Source: Hypomesus transpacificus
Lineage: Eukaryota > Chordata > Actinopteri > Osmeriformes > Osmeridae
Length of the DNA stretch: 64,000 bases
Assembly (NCBI RefSeq): GCF_021917145.1
Contig: NC_061064.1
Location: forward strand, 6,920,816-6,984,815
Reading direction: 5' to 3'
The position numbers and the translations under genes were made by a program. The notes beneath the pieces were generated by a model, which made no database searches, was not told where the DNA came from, and worked only from the letters and a program-made list of their open reading frames with translations. This document shows, piece after piece, positions 1 to 13,539 of the stretch (the stretch's first letter is position 1; each line of letters opens with the position of its first letter).

Positions 1-661
1 TTTCTTTTTTTTCCCCCCGGTCTTTCTGTCTTCCTGTTTCTGCCTGGCTGTCTTTCTACATGTCTCTGATGTGTGGGAGGAAATAGGGACTGGGGCTGTG
101 TGCATGGGTGTAGCTCTGCTGCCACCTACTGGTCAGGATGTGAACGCCTGGAAAAGAGCGGTTGGAAGCACTCAATGGGGTCCAATGAAAGAGTGTGTTG
201 ATTATGGTAAAGCCCTTGTAGGAAACAAACCTTATATTATATGGTGAGGGCCAAGTGGATAAAGACTCTCCTGGCAGACTCAGCCAAACCTTAACAGCCT
301 GGCGATGATTGAGGTTGTGATAACGATGATGTGGTGGAGTCCTGCCACAGTTAGCATGGGCTCAGCTCAGCTGTAAAGTCTCCTGGAAGGGAAGTGCACC
401 CGCGCCGCACATTTGCACAGCGCTGACGAGGAGGGTAATTGTGAAGCGTGGCGTGGCTGCTCGGAAGCGGGGCGTGATGATGGCTTCGGATGGGCTTCTC
501 TGGTTGGCGGCAGCTGTGTTCTGCCAATTAGAGACAGTGTGGGACGAGTGTTTATCTGCCCCCCCCTCCCCTCCGCCCTCCACCTTCAACTCCCCCCCCC
601 CCCGCGCCTCGGGGCACATGCTGCATCAGAGCAGGGCCCTCCTGTCGCCTTCCACCACCAC

Positions 662-690
<29 letters not shown>
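662..690. repeat. (CA)n microsatellite
   Basis: About 14 uninterrupted CA dinucleotides. Confidence 0.9.
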
Positions 691-693
<3 letters not shown>

Positions 694-1506
694 CCACAAC
701 CTTCGACCCTCAAACCCTTGAGGACAGTCAGTCCAACTGTCATCCGTTCAGACCTAATTATGGACTAATTACAGAACAGGCCCTTGAAAATGGTAGAACG
801 AAAACAGAGGGGAGAAATGGATGAAGGGATGGGGAGAGGAGAGAGGGATGGAGAGAAGAGGAAAGAGGGAGCTGGGAACAGTTAATGTGAAAGAAAAGGT
901 AGATCAAAAAAAAGACACAATAAAGGTCAACACCAAACCCTTTTCAGTTTTCTCGGGTTTTTCCCTCACGGCCAGGCTACAGTTGTTTCATTAACCAGCC
1001 CGACATATTGTCTCCACTTGAATGACCAGTGGCCAACACAATAACAACAACACAGCTCTTGACCCTGTGGTTGACGCCAGCACCAACCACTTCAGTCTAA
1101 GCCCTGGTTCAAAACACACCCCAACTCCCGTCTCTCCCCTCCCACATCACCTCATCTTCGACATCACAAAGCCCCAGTGTTTGTTCACTTCACCCGCGGT
1201 GGACCTGCGACCGTTCTGCGTCACCCTGGGATAGAACCAGGCAGATAGATTACAGAGCCTTCTTCTAATTGTCTGCCCTCTCTCTCCCTGGTTCACTTCC
1301 CTTTAAGAATCGTGGGGAAAAAAGTCAATGAAGGAAGAGGACCAGTGTGAGAAGAAGGTCCAACCAATGCTCACAGGACAACCAGGGATTTCTCAGCATG
1401 GGTCAGGGGGAGTAGAGGAGTAGACACAGCCCAGGTATGGGCCGTATGCCGTAAATAAGACCTGGTTTGGGCTCCATGCCCATGTCTTACTGAAGATTAG
1501 GGTGAG

Positions 1507-1850
1507 CACACAAACACGCACACACGCACACACCCACACACACAGGCTCACAGTCGCACACAAACACGCACACACCCACACACACAGGCTCACAGTCGCA
1601 CACAAACACGCACACACACACACATACACAGGCTCACACTCGCACACATGAAAGCACACTCATACACGCACACACACAGGCTAACACTCGCACACATGAA
1701 AGCACACTCATACACACACACACACCCATGTCTTACTGAAGATTAGGACGAACACACAAACAGGCCGGCACTCTCACAGGCATAAAAGAGCACTCACACA
1801 CACATACAGAGGCGCACACTCATCCACCCATATATATTCACACACACACA
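1507..1850. repeat. CA-rich compound minisatellite
   Basis: Cryptically repeated CACACA and CACGCA segments separated by recurring GGCTCACAGTCGCACACAAA or GGCTAACACTCGCACACATG. The higher-order unit is about 40-60 bases. ORFs read across it are artefacts. Confidence 0.75.
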
Positions 1851-1914
1851 ATGGAATAGACAGAAAGACATATTAATAGAACCACAGTATTAGATAAAAT
1901 AACACTTCATCACG

Positions 1915-2236
1915 TTTCAGCAGCAGACAGGCAAGATAGAGATGACAGTAATGAAAAAGAAAACCCAATGGACATAATAAAAAGCGTATAACGAAACAAT
2001 ATGAGACACATAGAAACGATGTATAAACAAGTGCAACGTATAAACAGTAGAATGTAAGAAGACTCTCGTCTGGATGTTGCGACCCTGGCTGTGGCTGAAG
2101 GTGCTCTCCATCAGTCCATCTTAAAGGGGCTGTAAGGGGTCGTCCAGGATGGTCTTGATTTAATCCCTCATCTCCACCACTGCCTCCAGACTGACAAGTT
2201 TGGGGTCAGAGCTGGCCTTCCTCACCTGCTTGTTAA
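1915..2236 (-). mobile_element. LINE reverse-transcriptase 3'-end relic
   Basis: On the minus strand, broken frames read KLVSLEAVVEMRD, then IKTILDDPL (about 2120-2160) and MESTFSHSQ (2085-2111), followed by sequence resembling a degraded RSFLPxAIRLYN ending. This matches the usual C-terminal pattern of fish non-LTR retrotransposons (LDDPxHPLYD... STFSHRL... R.RRSFLPAAIRLYN). Stops and frameshifts show decay. The family was not resolved. Confidence 0.5.
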
Positions 2237-5200
2237 GTATGCATGGATGCTAGAGATATGTACATTAGTCTGCTCTTTGGACTTGTTGAATAAGAAACTT
2301 GCCATCAAGTGTGAACTCACCGTCTTTGCCAGTTAGCTGGCCGATACGAAGTATATTTAACAAGGCCGAATCTAATCCTAGCTAATTTCATTTTCAAATT
2401 CATTTCATCCATAAGGACTCTCATCAAAAGATCATTACAAGCACTTCCCCACTCAGAAATGCTCTCTTACAAGAGCGATCCAGACCTGGACTGTACTTGG
2501 CAACTCCAGTTGTCCAATTTACATTTGCCTGTTTTAGAGCACCCACACATTAGACAAATTATGGAACCAAATATTGTTTCTTTTTCTCAGTAACATGAAG
2601 AAAACTTGGTAACCTGGCAACAGGCATTCTCAGCAGGCACTGTGTGTCAGAAACAATGTTTGACCAAATCGGATTATGGAATAAAACGAAACAAATCCAA
2701 TTCTCCTCTCCCACTCAAAGGACCAGCTGATGTTCAAGATGGATTTCAATTGGGTTCTCTTTTAAAGTGGAGGCAACATCTCTCCTAGGACTTGGACTGA
2801 CACCCTGGGCCGATAAAACAGGCTTACAGTATCTGGGAAAAGTCCAGAGAGCTCAATAGAAGGATAGGCAGGCACATGGGTACATGAGTACATGGGTATA
2901 TTGAATGAATTGATAAATGCGTCAGTAGATCCTTTGGAAATCTATAGAGCACATTCATGACATGCAGGATCGAAGCTAGGTTCTTCCTCGCAGCAGGCTA
3001 AATACTGTAGCTGTCTCACAGGACATGGATTAACCAACGAGTTATCAAGGACACCGACTGCAGAGTTTGTCATCACAGATTACCGCTTCTGACGTCGATG
3101 GGATGTGAAAAGACGTAAAAGCAAACTGGCTAGATAGGTCAACCTACCAGTCAAGGACCATGGCCATTGTTTACCTTCTGTCACAACACAGCATTGAGGC
3201 AGAAAAAGAATGACATGCCGTCAACCTTAGAACATCTCTACAGTGATTGGTCAGGTCGGCTGGGTGTCCTCCATGGTAGCTGAGATGTTGTCTTCCTTTC
3301 GTCTCCAGAAAATAACCTTCTAGACTAACAGTTAATCTGATAGTATCCCTCTCTCTCTCTCTGCGTTGTATACTGACTTATAGAACTTGTGTGAATGAAT
3401 GTCCTTGGCTTCTGGAGTTCTCACCAACATACAAACACCTACCGATATGTGGGCAACCTGCAGTTCAATGTACAACACATCATGAAGATGCAGCCACAGT
3501 TCTGGTCTTTGTGAAGAACAGCCATGTCAAACCCCAAATGAAAGCACATACGTACTGTGGCATGATTTGCAAATGGTCAACAGCAGGAGTTCTGTATTCC
3601 ATTCCCATTGCAGCAAATGGTTAACACTGTTTCAAAGCAGGCGTGGACAACTTCAGAGTGCTGTCTCCTGTTAGCCTACATATCCATGTAGCTGTACATG
3701 AGTCTGCCACCTCACATCAATATCATAATTAATGCGAAGCACCAAAACAAAATAGACACATGAGTGTCCACCCCTTCAGGTACATGCAAAGAGTGTACAC
3801 ACACACACACATAAATGCACGTTCACACAACCCTGAACACACGCAAGGCTGACAAACACGCACATCGTCACCATCTGTTGGGCCTGCAGCTGTGATTAGA
3901 GCTGCGTGGCACTGTGGTGGTCCGGCTGGGAGGTGGTGTGTTTGTGTGTGTGTGTGTAGACACTCACCTCCTGAGGTGACCTACTAATTAGCCAACGCTG
4001 GCACCCGCCCACTGTTTTTTTTTCCCCCTCCACAAAAACACCTTTGCTTGCTCCCAATGCTCTCGCCCCTCCCCCCCCGCCCTCCCTCCCCCACACACAC
4101 ACACCGCCCGCCGCTCACACCACCGGCACGCAGTTGGCTCGTTAACAGAACTCACAGGCCATTTAAAAGCACTCAGCACTGGAGGCCCTCTCTACTGGCC
4201 TGACCTCCCCCCCCCAGTCCAGCCCTCCCTGCTCTGACTCTGTTTGTTTCATGAAGCGAGAGAGGAGCACTTTAGACCACCTTTCCCCCTCATTGGCCCC
4301 GGCCATAGGGAGCAGACAGTAAGGACCGACAGACTAGGAGCAGTTTCTACTGTAGGCTAGTGAGGCCCATCACAGTGTTGTGAATTGATCCCAACCTCCA
4401 AAGCCACGGTGAAAAACTATTCTGTGCTTGTTTTTCCTTTATGCCCGGTGATAAAAACAAACAAACAGAGAATCCAATAACGGGGAACGGCAACCTTTCA
4501 AGCCATTACAATCACACATCGTAAATATATGCAACCCCCGGCTCTGAACCTGGTCATCAATCACTCCTGCCGAGCTTGCCTACATTAGCAGCTTTCTAGA
4601 TTTTCGTTTGGTTATGCAGGTCAGAGCTTGTATTAGCATACCTGAGTGCTGGTAATTCTCTGTATGGTAAATGTCTGTGCTGGCCGTCCCAACTGTTTTA
4701 GCTCAACATCGTTTGATTACTTGCTGCCAATCAGGAGGGAACAGCCTTGAAATCTGCACTCCCTCTGCATCCTGCCGGACTGGAGCTGTGCTAATGAGCT
4801 GACAAATGGATGGATTAAAAACGAAATATCGCAAATGCTGAATGGTGAAGCAGGCGAGCTCATTTGTCTTCGTTTTAATTACTGGACGGTCAATTACTTT
4901 TCATTACAATGTAATCACAGATTTCATTTGGGTAAATGACTTTGTGGTAAAGGAGTGAAAAACCATAGGCTTAATTGTCTGTGATCGTCTGCGACATTGG
5001 AACTGCTTCAAACGTCTAGGTGTAGGAGCTGAAGCATATTAAATATGGATAAAAGTTTGGCTACTGGGATGATTACTGCCCGTTTTCGGAGTATTCGGGT
5101 AAACACTTAACAAATTGTATCGGGGACTGCGGTTTCCAAAGTGTAAGAAGAGTAAGGAGAACAAAGAGAAAACTAACTTTGGAGCAGAGGCAAAGCACAA

Positions 5201-8200
5201 ACGACGATGTGCAGACAGATGGGCCTATCTTTGCGTTTTCCGTCTCTCCTCCCTCCCAGACCCAGGCCCAGGTGTGATGGCGTGGGTTCTGACAACTTGG
5301 GTGATTATCTTCAATGTGAGCTGGACCGCAGGGTTTAAAAGGCCTATTGGCTTGACTCCCTCTGCCTCCTTGTGCTCGCTGCTTTTAGAGGTGCCTCTCT
5401 GCTTTGATCTCCCAGTCGGAGCGCTGTGTTCGTCTGCCGCAGACAGCCCTGTGTGGTTATCATATGAAAGGCTCTGTGATTCTCTCTCCTCGGCTTGGCC
5501 TGCCACATGCAAGGGGATGCTTAATTGATGTTAAGAGAAGATAAGCCCACCAGAAAAGAGTGTAGTGGGACTTCTCACTCTGTTTCAGTGGAGAGACGCC
5601 GCACTGAGGACGGAAGGAGAAGTGTGGAGGGTTTGAAACAAACTGTGCCTCTGTATCGCTGTTATCTTCAAAGCAGGAAATGAAATACAATGTATTTATT
5701 AAAGACCGTATCTGGGTGTTACCTTTAAAGACTCGTGATGGGGCTCAGGGTATCCCATGAATAAAGTGGTGGTGGTATTGTTATTTAATTGTTGAAGGAA
5801 AGAAAGAGATTGTTCCAGTGAGACTCCTGGAAGGATGACACGTATTTGGCAACAAGGCTATCTGGATCCATCTGAAACCATCTTCTCACATACTATTTGA
5901 CATAATCCAAGCAAACAGGCTCCATAAAACTGAACTGTCTAGAGACTGATTTATGTATAACACAATGTGTGACAGGTAAGAAATACAGCATGTGATTTTA
6001 TCACAATTCTCCTAGGAGTCTTGCAGTCTCTTAGAGCAGCAAATCAGAAAATATTTTATGTACAATGTAATCGCCTCTCTTTACTATTATTTGCCATTGT
6101 GTTTATCATTTCTACAGCTGGCCACTGTACAAACTGTATTTTGTTGATTTTTAAATTGCTTTTTCATTGTTTTCCTCTCTGTGTGTGGTAATCCATTCAA
6201 CAAACAATATGTGAGGATTTTTGCATGCATAGAGACTTGCATTCAGGTCATCTCCATATTTTCCTCAATTCAATCTATGGGTGAATGTCAGATAATTTGA
6301 AAAAATCTCTGCAGTTGCAAACAGCCATCTGAATACAATGGAAAACGGAACGTGAGCACCAGACGAAACTGTCTGTTGAATGCAGATTGGAACTGTGAGT
6401 ACATAAACAACACCAGCAAACAATGAGTGCAGTGCTACCCATAACAATCGTCTGTCTGGAAAATGCAATTTACAGAGTGCTGGTAACCCACACTTGAGAA
6501 TAGATTTGAGAGACTCGAGTTCCATGTGTGAAGGCTTATTAGAGATCATATTAGTCTGCATGAAAGACCAGTGGTGGTGAAGTAACGTCAACACAAATAC
6601 CCCCCCTCCCCTTCCCGATCAATTTTCAAAACAGAAGTCCTTAAACGGCCACCAGGCAATTGCAGAGACTGAAAAATACTGGGTGGCTTTGGCAGGACCT
6701 TTCTCTGAAAGATGACACCCAGAGGCCCGTGACACTCTCTCTTGATCTGACTGTACTGTGCGTCTATCTCTCCCTCCCTTTCACTCCAGGTGACTGCAAT
6801 GAAGAACCCCAGTGACTGCATGCCAGTCATATGAGGATGGGGGAGTAATGAAAACTCAATCTCATCGTATCACACTGCCAGTTGCAATAAACGGCATGCC
6901 GTTTAATATGGCATCAATCTAGATACCCAAACTAATATCTTTGAGCGTATTTATAATGTCACGTCAACCTAAATATAAGCTTCACTTTTTTCAGGTGGAA
7001 GATAAAATAGCTTTTAACCACCCGGTAAACTCCTGTTTCGAGCAGTGACAGTGAGGAGAGTGAGTGAGTTACATGTTGCTCACGAATCCTTTCTCTTATT
7101 CTCTACATACACGCATGCAGCTCAATTTTCTCAAATTTCACGTGTCTGATTATTTCAAATGTGCATAAAACTCCCAGCTATGGTTAAATAAACCATCAAA
7201 CAAACGCAAGCAAGAAGAGGGAATTTTTCACAGACAGAGAACAGACAGTTCAGCCCAGATATTCCTCAGCGTATTCAGAAGCATAGCTTCTCCTCATGTC
7301 AGCTCAGTTTCACCCACTTCAGCCTCTACCCGATCCTCATTAAGGGTCATTGGGGGGTCATACCTCTGATTACCAGGGGTGTGAAAGCTCACGGCCCCTG
7401 ACCCCAGTTTGACTTCCTCCCACGAGCTCTCTCCTAAGTTCATCAGAGAGTCACCACGACAACACTGCTGCATCCATGGCTGATGAGGTGTCTTGCAGCA
7501 GATATTACTGTAGCTCGTAGTTTGACCTCGTTTAGTTCGACAGAGAAAGGCTTCATTGCAGTTTAATATTCGTCCACATGCTGTCTTGTTCATGACAGCT
7601 AATTTAAAAAAGTTTAAACAATGTTGATAAGCATTTGACAGGCCGAATTCAAACAGATCAGCGAACCCAGATGGATTCTTTGTGACCTGTTTCAGCATCT
7701 CTTCTCTTTTTTACATGGTGTGCATCACATTCTCCTGACCTCAATTTCAAACACCCCCATACACAGCCCAGTTTTCCTTTTTAATTTGCAAAGCTTTACA
7801 TTCCTTGAACCAACCATTCATTAATATTCATATCGTCTCACATCACTTGGTGGGCCTTTAAATGTTTAATTTGGTTCAAGGCCATTAAACAATAATGCTG
7901 GAGAGCCTTTTAATTCCAATGTACACATTATGGCACATCGGGAACACGGACAGTGGCGTTGTATTCCGATACGCTACAATGCTCTATCACTTTTGCCAGG
8001 AAGCACACCAACACAGAGAGACTGTACAGCTGGCTCATAAAGGCTTGTAACTCGACATGCTTCCTGGGGAATGGCAGTGTCCAGCGGAATACTTCAAATT
8101 CTGTGAAAAGCCAACATACTCTCCTCCACCAACCTGGACATTCTCTAAGCAGGGATTTCTGGTACGGAATGCCCTCTATGTTATGTGCTCCAGGGACACC

Positions 8201-8798
8201 ACAACATGTGACTGATTGTGTGCTTGTGTGCAACATGAAATGAAAGGCTTGTGTAATTCTCTGGCATGCCCATGTGAGCACATCAAACACATGTCATGAT
8301 TACACTCATTACACCCCTGTTAGCTCTGCTGCTACCTCCTGCTAGCGCGCTGCAGCTGGCCTCCCTCGGTCTGACTCATGCCGCTGAGGGTCCTCATGAC
8401 AGCCAAGAACAACAGGAAGGGAATCGCATTAGCAGAGCAGAGCATGGATGGAGATGAAGGCGTCTATAGGACACTGGGGTGTTTGTGTGTGTTTGCCATA
8501 GGATCAGGTCTAGTTCACTGCCAAGTACGTGGACTCACCTGGCGAGTGCACTGCTGTCAGTGCTGTTGACTGAATAAACCGAAATTCTAAATGTGGAAGT
8601 GTGTGTGTATATGCATCCATCTTAATGAGCACCTTGTAGGCTGGTGTTGCATCGAGGGGCTGTGATCTCCCCTCCACAGAGAGGAGAGATGACGTCAACC
8701 GCCGTTTTATTATGAGGTGGGAGTGCTTTCATATTTCACGGGGCATCTTTTACACAGGTGTGCAGAAGCTGTTTGTGTGCGGGGTTTGAATGTTCGTA

Positions 8799-9149
8799 CC
8801 TCCTACACAGCAGCTTCCTAATGACCCCGTGACCTCCTACACAGCAGCTTCCTAATGACCCCGTGACCTCCTACACAGCAGCTTCCTAATGACCCCGTGA
8901 CCTCCTACACAGCAGCTTCCTAATGACCCCGTGACCTCCTACACAGCAGCTTCCTAATGACCCCGTGACCTCCTACACAGCAGCTTCCTAATGACCCCGT
9001 GACCTCCTACACAGCAGCTTCCTAATGACCCCGTGACCTCCTACACAGCAGCTTCCTAATGACCCCGTGACCTCCTACACAGCAGCTTCCTAATGACCCC
9101 GTGACCTCCTACACAGCAGCTTCCTAATGACCCCGTGACCTCCTACAGA
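8799..9149. repeat. Perfect 34-bp minisatellite, 10 units plus a partial one
   Basis: A 34-bp unit (CCTCCTACACAGCAGCTTCC plus TAATGACCCCGTGA) is repeated ten times from 8799 to 9138 without visible change. A partial eleventh copy then diverges at CCTCCTACAGAGC. The uniformity points to recent expansion or homogenisation. Confidence 0.95.
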
Positions 9150-10860
9150 GCTGCTGATCATGCACCGAGCAAGGCTCCGTCGTCAGGGCATTCAGAACAT
9201 AGCAACAAGGCTTGCAGTTTGATTTATATACAGAGGTGACAACACAGGCTACATGTTTAACATGTATGCGATGTTTAACAATACTCAATACTACACTAGT
9301 AGACAGTTAGAACACATATTGTTTTCATTGACTTTTAGTCGTGTGCAAACTAAATCAGAGAAACCTGTGCACCGGCCATGACACAAGTACATGGAATAGG
9401 CATCTCCTACAGTGTGGAAAAGTGGTCTGTATAGCACAGCCTATGTCTCCCTCCAGTGGCGTAACCAAACACAATACATCTTAGTGTCACCGATGCCAAG
9501 CGTGGAGTCTGTGAAGATACGGTGCACCAGCCCTTCTCTCTACCTCGCCCCTCGCTCTCTGCCACCAGAGGTACAGTGGTTCTCTGATCATATGAAAGCA
9601 TTTTCTTTCTGCAGAGTAAAAACAACACACCTGCCTCTATCTACTCTGAGCCACGTTCACAATCCCAATCCTCGGCCTCATTCCAACAAAGCTTTTCACT
9701 TTTTAATGAATACGCTTCTCTTTTTTTAGGGCTGTCAGTGGTGCAAGCCGTTTTCTTTTTTCTTTGTTCTACTCTGCTGTTTCCGGATCCTTGAGGAACA
9801 AAGAAAAGAGGGCAGAAAACGGAAAGGGAATTTGCTCAAATTCATGTGTGATGTTTTAAAGCTGATGTCTGTGGTCCTTCTGCTTAATTTGATTTAATTA
9901 GCTTTTTTGGGGGGGTCTGTTTTCTTTCCATATGTCATTAAGAGAATGTTCTGCTTTCTAAAAGTAAGTGACGTTTCCTAAAAAGTGGATTGGGTTAGGG
10001 TTAGTGTGAAAAGTCTCGGTTGTTAGGTGCTAGAACACTGATCTCCTTTTCCCCCTCAGTGGGTCGTGTGACACAAGGTACCACCTCCTGTCCAGAACAG
10101 ATCAGAAGCCCTGAAAAGACTGTGAAAGTCCTAGACGCTTACATGGTCCGGGAAGAACCGATGCCGCTTTTGTAGATGTGGGTGCATTTTCCACTTTGGA
10201 TGTTTGAGTCTATGCCATGTGAAGACTGCAATATGACTATTATCTGAACACCTCGGTGTAATGTCTGCCAAAGAATTTTGATTTTGTAAACATTTTACAT
10301 AGCGTGTGGGACTTTCACAATCTTTTCCAAGGATTCCGATTTCACCACTAAGTATCCTTGGGGTTCAGATACAGTATCAGCCAGGATTAGGCTGTTCTCC
10401 CCCCAGAGCTGCACCATGTGAACACGGAGAGAAAGAATCCTCTTATCAATGTCCAGGAATGTGTGTTTGAGGACATCCTGCTGAGAGAAAAAAACTGTAC
10501 CCCTGGCACAAAATTCATAACATCTCCTACAAGCTTCATGGTCAGCATTTATGCTGTCAAGCTGTAGATAGATTATTTCAATGGAACTTTCAACATTGTG
10601 TTTGTTTCACTCCTGTTTAGACACAATTGCTATTGAGGGCCTATTTGATAAGTGTTAACTAGAACTGACAGTATAGTTGCCCAAAATCCACAATTACAAT
10701 GTTTTTAAGGTTGAATAATGGAAATATACTGTAAGTCACCATACAATGTCACACTGAAACATAGGCAACATTATTATTTGCTACATTAAATTGATCTTTT
10801 CAGTGGGAGCTCAACCATTTTGTAAAACGGATCCCGTATGTTTGACCTACAAACACAAGT

Positions 10861-11879
10861 TATTGTTACGGATGACGAGAATGTGGGCGGAGTCAGGGGC
10901 GTAAATAGTCTGAATCTAGTCTTAGATTTTGTTTTCTTCTCCGTTTGGTTCAAACCTTCGTGCATTTTCATTTTTATTTGACAAATTGGGCGTATATACA
11001 TTCATGATTTGGATACAGTCTTTATAATGTGGTATTTATTTGTAAATATTGCGCCACTGCAACAAAGTAGGCTACTTTGATCAGTAAATCCTGTTAGCTT
11101 TTTGATTTGTTAACATCGACGGGTTAAAATCAAGAGTATAAATGCGCCAAACTTGGAAGAATTGTTCTGCAAATCCAAACAAAGAGGTAAGATTGATTGA
11201 AAAAAGCTAAAAAGAAAGAAATGTGTGTTTGAGCTTTCAGTAGCATCTGCTCCCACTCCCAGCCTTTTGCAGCTGCAGCTCATTATCCCGCCTATAGCCT
11301 CTGTTCTATTAGGTGCTTAATATTCAACACTAAAATACTTTAAAATGCAGATGCATCTTTTGCAGTTCGCAGGGCCATGTTACAGACCGCCGTCTACCAA
11401 AGATGAAAATGGCGTTGTTTACCTACTGGAAAGTTTTATTTCTTGATTTCCTGTTAGAGCTTGGCACGCCAATAGCTTCATTGTACCTATCGTTTACCAT
11501 GTAACAGAGTGCAAATCAAACATTCGAATTTTCGCACATTAGATTTCAATGTAGGAAATCTGGCCAAAGAACATGGTTTGTGCATTTTCCAAACATTGTC
11601 TTTTAATGATTCCAAAGCGAATTGGCCCTATTCTGCAATGCGATAAGTGTGTTCAAGCTTTCAATTTAAGCTTTACTTTGGTCCAAAACCAGTTAAACAG
11701 CATACCCTCTGGGATAAAGGACTGTCAACGTTATGCTTTTTCACATTTACGTCAATTTCAAACCAAGATCTGTAGCACATAATCGTAAACAATACGTCTT
11801 CAATGTTTTTCACCATGGTAAAGTTGTCCTTTTGAAATGTGTTTAGTATTGTTAAATTACATGTGTTGACTAAATAACT
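10861..11879. promoter_or_regulatory. Possible ccni2 promoter and 5' exon, or retroelement LTR remnant
   Basis: A TATAAA at 11137-11142 is followed by a splice donor CAAAGAG|GTAAGA with the exon ending at 11186. This fits a short non-coding first exon splicing to 13497. Alternatively, TGTTACGG at 10864 could be the start of a decayed LTR of the BEL/Pao element downstream. Neither reading is proven. Confidence 0.25.
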
Positions 11880-13240
11880 ATTTAAAAACTACCTCAATGT
11901 TCAATCAAGGTGAGAGTGTGGGAAAACTGATCGTGGATCTGGAAAAGGTGAACTACAAATGCAAGGATATTCCAATGCAAGGCCACACCTTTGTGGCCAA
12001 TTGTGTACATAAGATTCACCGTAGCACAACTCCACAACAATGGAGTTACATTCCAAGTAATGAAATCCATCTGATTACTTGTCCAGAGGCCTAATGGTTA
12101 AAGAGTGGCTATCATCTGATAGGTTCACATGACCCAAATGTATGGATGGAGAAAATGTTACACTCAGAAGATGCGAAGCTTGCTTCAAATGTAGATCCAA
12201 AAGTTGGGGTTCAAACACTGAACACTACAATAAAAGAGCTAGTTTTAAACGTACGCATTCAGGTATCAGGCTACCCAAGCAGTTACACAACAACAAGGAT
12301 AAGTCAAAAAGTATTGTCAACAGTACAAGAATGTGTGAGCACAGAGCGTCTCATAATCAAAGACTTGACACAGGTGTATCAAGAGATGCCAAACAAAGGA
12401 AGTCAGGCTTCATCACCTCAATTCCCTCCCAGGTGTAAAAACGGTGTACTCAAGGTGGGAGGGAAGACTTTGAAACTCGTCTCTCCCTAACTCAATAAAA
12501 CACCATGCTGTCATTGCCAAGGAACACCACATTGCAAACGTGATAATTGCTTGCTACCACGAAAGGGTAAAACATGAAGGCAAAAGCCCTAACCATTAAT
12601 GAAAGACGGTTAAATGGCTACTGGATCCTTGGGATGAGTTGGGCCGTAGCATCTCAACTCCACCAATGAGTGACTTGCAGAAAAACTGGAGGCCCACAGC
12701 AAAACAAAGAATGGCTAATCTCCCTCCAGAGCGGGTGGGCACTGCACCATTCACACGCTGTGGACTCTTTTTGTTGTTGTCCTTTTCTCACCCAGCAGGG
12801 AGTGCACAAAAGGTCCTCGTGTCACCTGCCTTTGCTCTCGTGCTGTTCATTTTGAGATGTTGGATGACGTCAGCGGATTGCTACATTAATGGTCTGCGCT
12901 GCTTCACGGCCATACATGGTGTGGTTTGTCAGATCAAATCCGACCAAGAGAGCAATTTTTTTTGTGGGATCCAAAAATGAGCTGAAGGAAGCTCTTTCTA
13001 CCTTCTTTCTGCCTAATCAGTTTGACGTAATCACGAACGCACCTCATTCATTATGTTGGTGGTGTATGGGAGCGACAGAGAACTGTGAGAAGTATTCTTA
13101 TAGTCACTCTCTTTCCATCTTCTGGTAGGCTAGATGATTCTTCTTTCCAATACTTTTCTCTGACGCGATTGCAGCAGTTGCTTGCTCGGGGTTGACAATC
13201 TCAGTGGTCCAAAATAGTCTGGAGCCCCTCAATCCTAAAA
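11880..13240 (+). mobile_element. Decayed BEL/Pao LTR retrotransposon pol fragment
   Basis: Translated in shifting plus-strand frames, this stretch shows the order expected of a BEL/Pao pol. An RNase H/connection-like part with QQWSYIPSNE lies near 12036-12065. An integrase zinc-binding-like HH segment lies near 12503-12580, followed by RMANLPPERV at about 12710-12740. An integrase core-like part lies near 12820-13000, and a GGVWERQ motif near 13061-13085. An in-frame stop at 12092-12094 and several frameshifts show that it is dead. No paired LTRs were found, so it is truncated. The next gene, ccni2, starts about 260 bases downstream, so the relic lies in or beside the ccni2 5' region. Confidence 0.75.
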
Positions 13241-13496
13241 GTAGCAATGTAACAATAAAATGTTGTATTGGAATGGTTTTCATCTTATTCTTAGCTAACG
13301 GCAGGTCATGTATGGTTTAAGAAGGGCATTGCTTAAGTTGTTGGCATCATTTTCTTTTCGGTTCTTTCAGTGTGTCTATGTACGTATGGAAAAATGAAAC
13401 GTTACATGATCGAAAAGTGACCATCTTTACAACTGCAGAGGCTACACTAACCCTACAGTTTTGAATGACCCTTAACCTTGGTGTGCATCTCTGCAG

Positions 13497-13539
13497 GTGT
13501 TTGTGTCATTGGGGAAGCCTGGCCTGCTTCAAGGTACCA
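13497..13539 (+). other. ccni2: ccni2 5' UTR part of the first coding exon
   Basis: A good 3' splice acceptor (ctctgcag, ending at 13496) lies 43 bases before the chosen ATG. The start codon therefore probably sits in the second exon of the transcript, with a non-coding exon upstream. The frame is open 5' of the ATG to 13465, so a longer N-terminus cannot be excluded. The match of MKNP to the cyclin I N-terminus favours 13540. Confidence 0.55.

Larger units (their letters stand above)
1..10860. other. Non-coding region upstream of ccni2; no gene supported
   Basis: No exon with a recognisable protein was found. Apart from the repeats listed separately, AT-rich stretches with TAATTA-type homeodomain motifs (about 4560-5000 and 7790-7930) look like candidate conserved non-coding elements. 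Human KIF3A, the neighbour on this side, was not recognised. Confidence 0.6.

Noticed and set aside
3896..4179. Gly/Arg-rich minus-strand ORFs
   Set aside because: Produced by C-rich and CA-rich low-complexity sequence.
5115..5528. 137-codon plus-strand ORF in the left gene desert
   Set aside because: No domain or splice structure recognised. A partial overlap with an open minus frame suggests chance in a stop-poor stretch.
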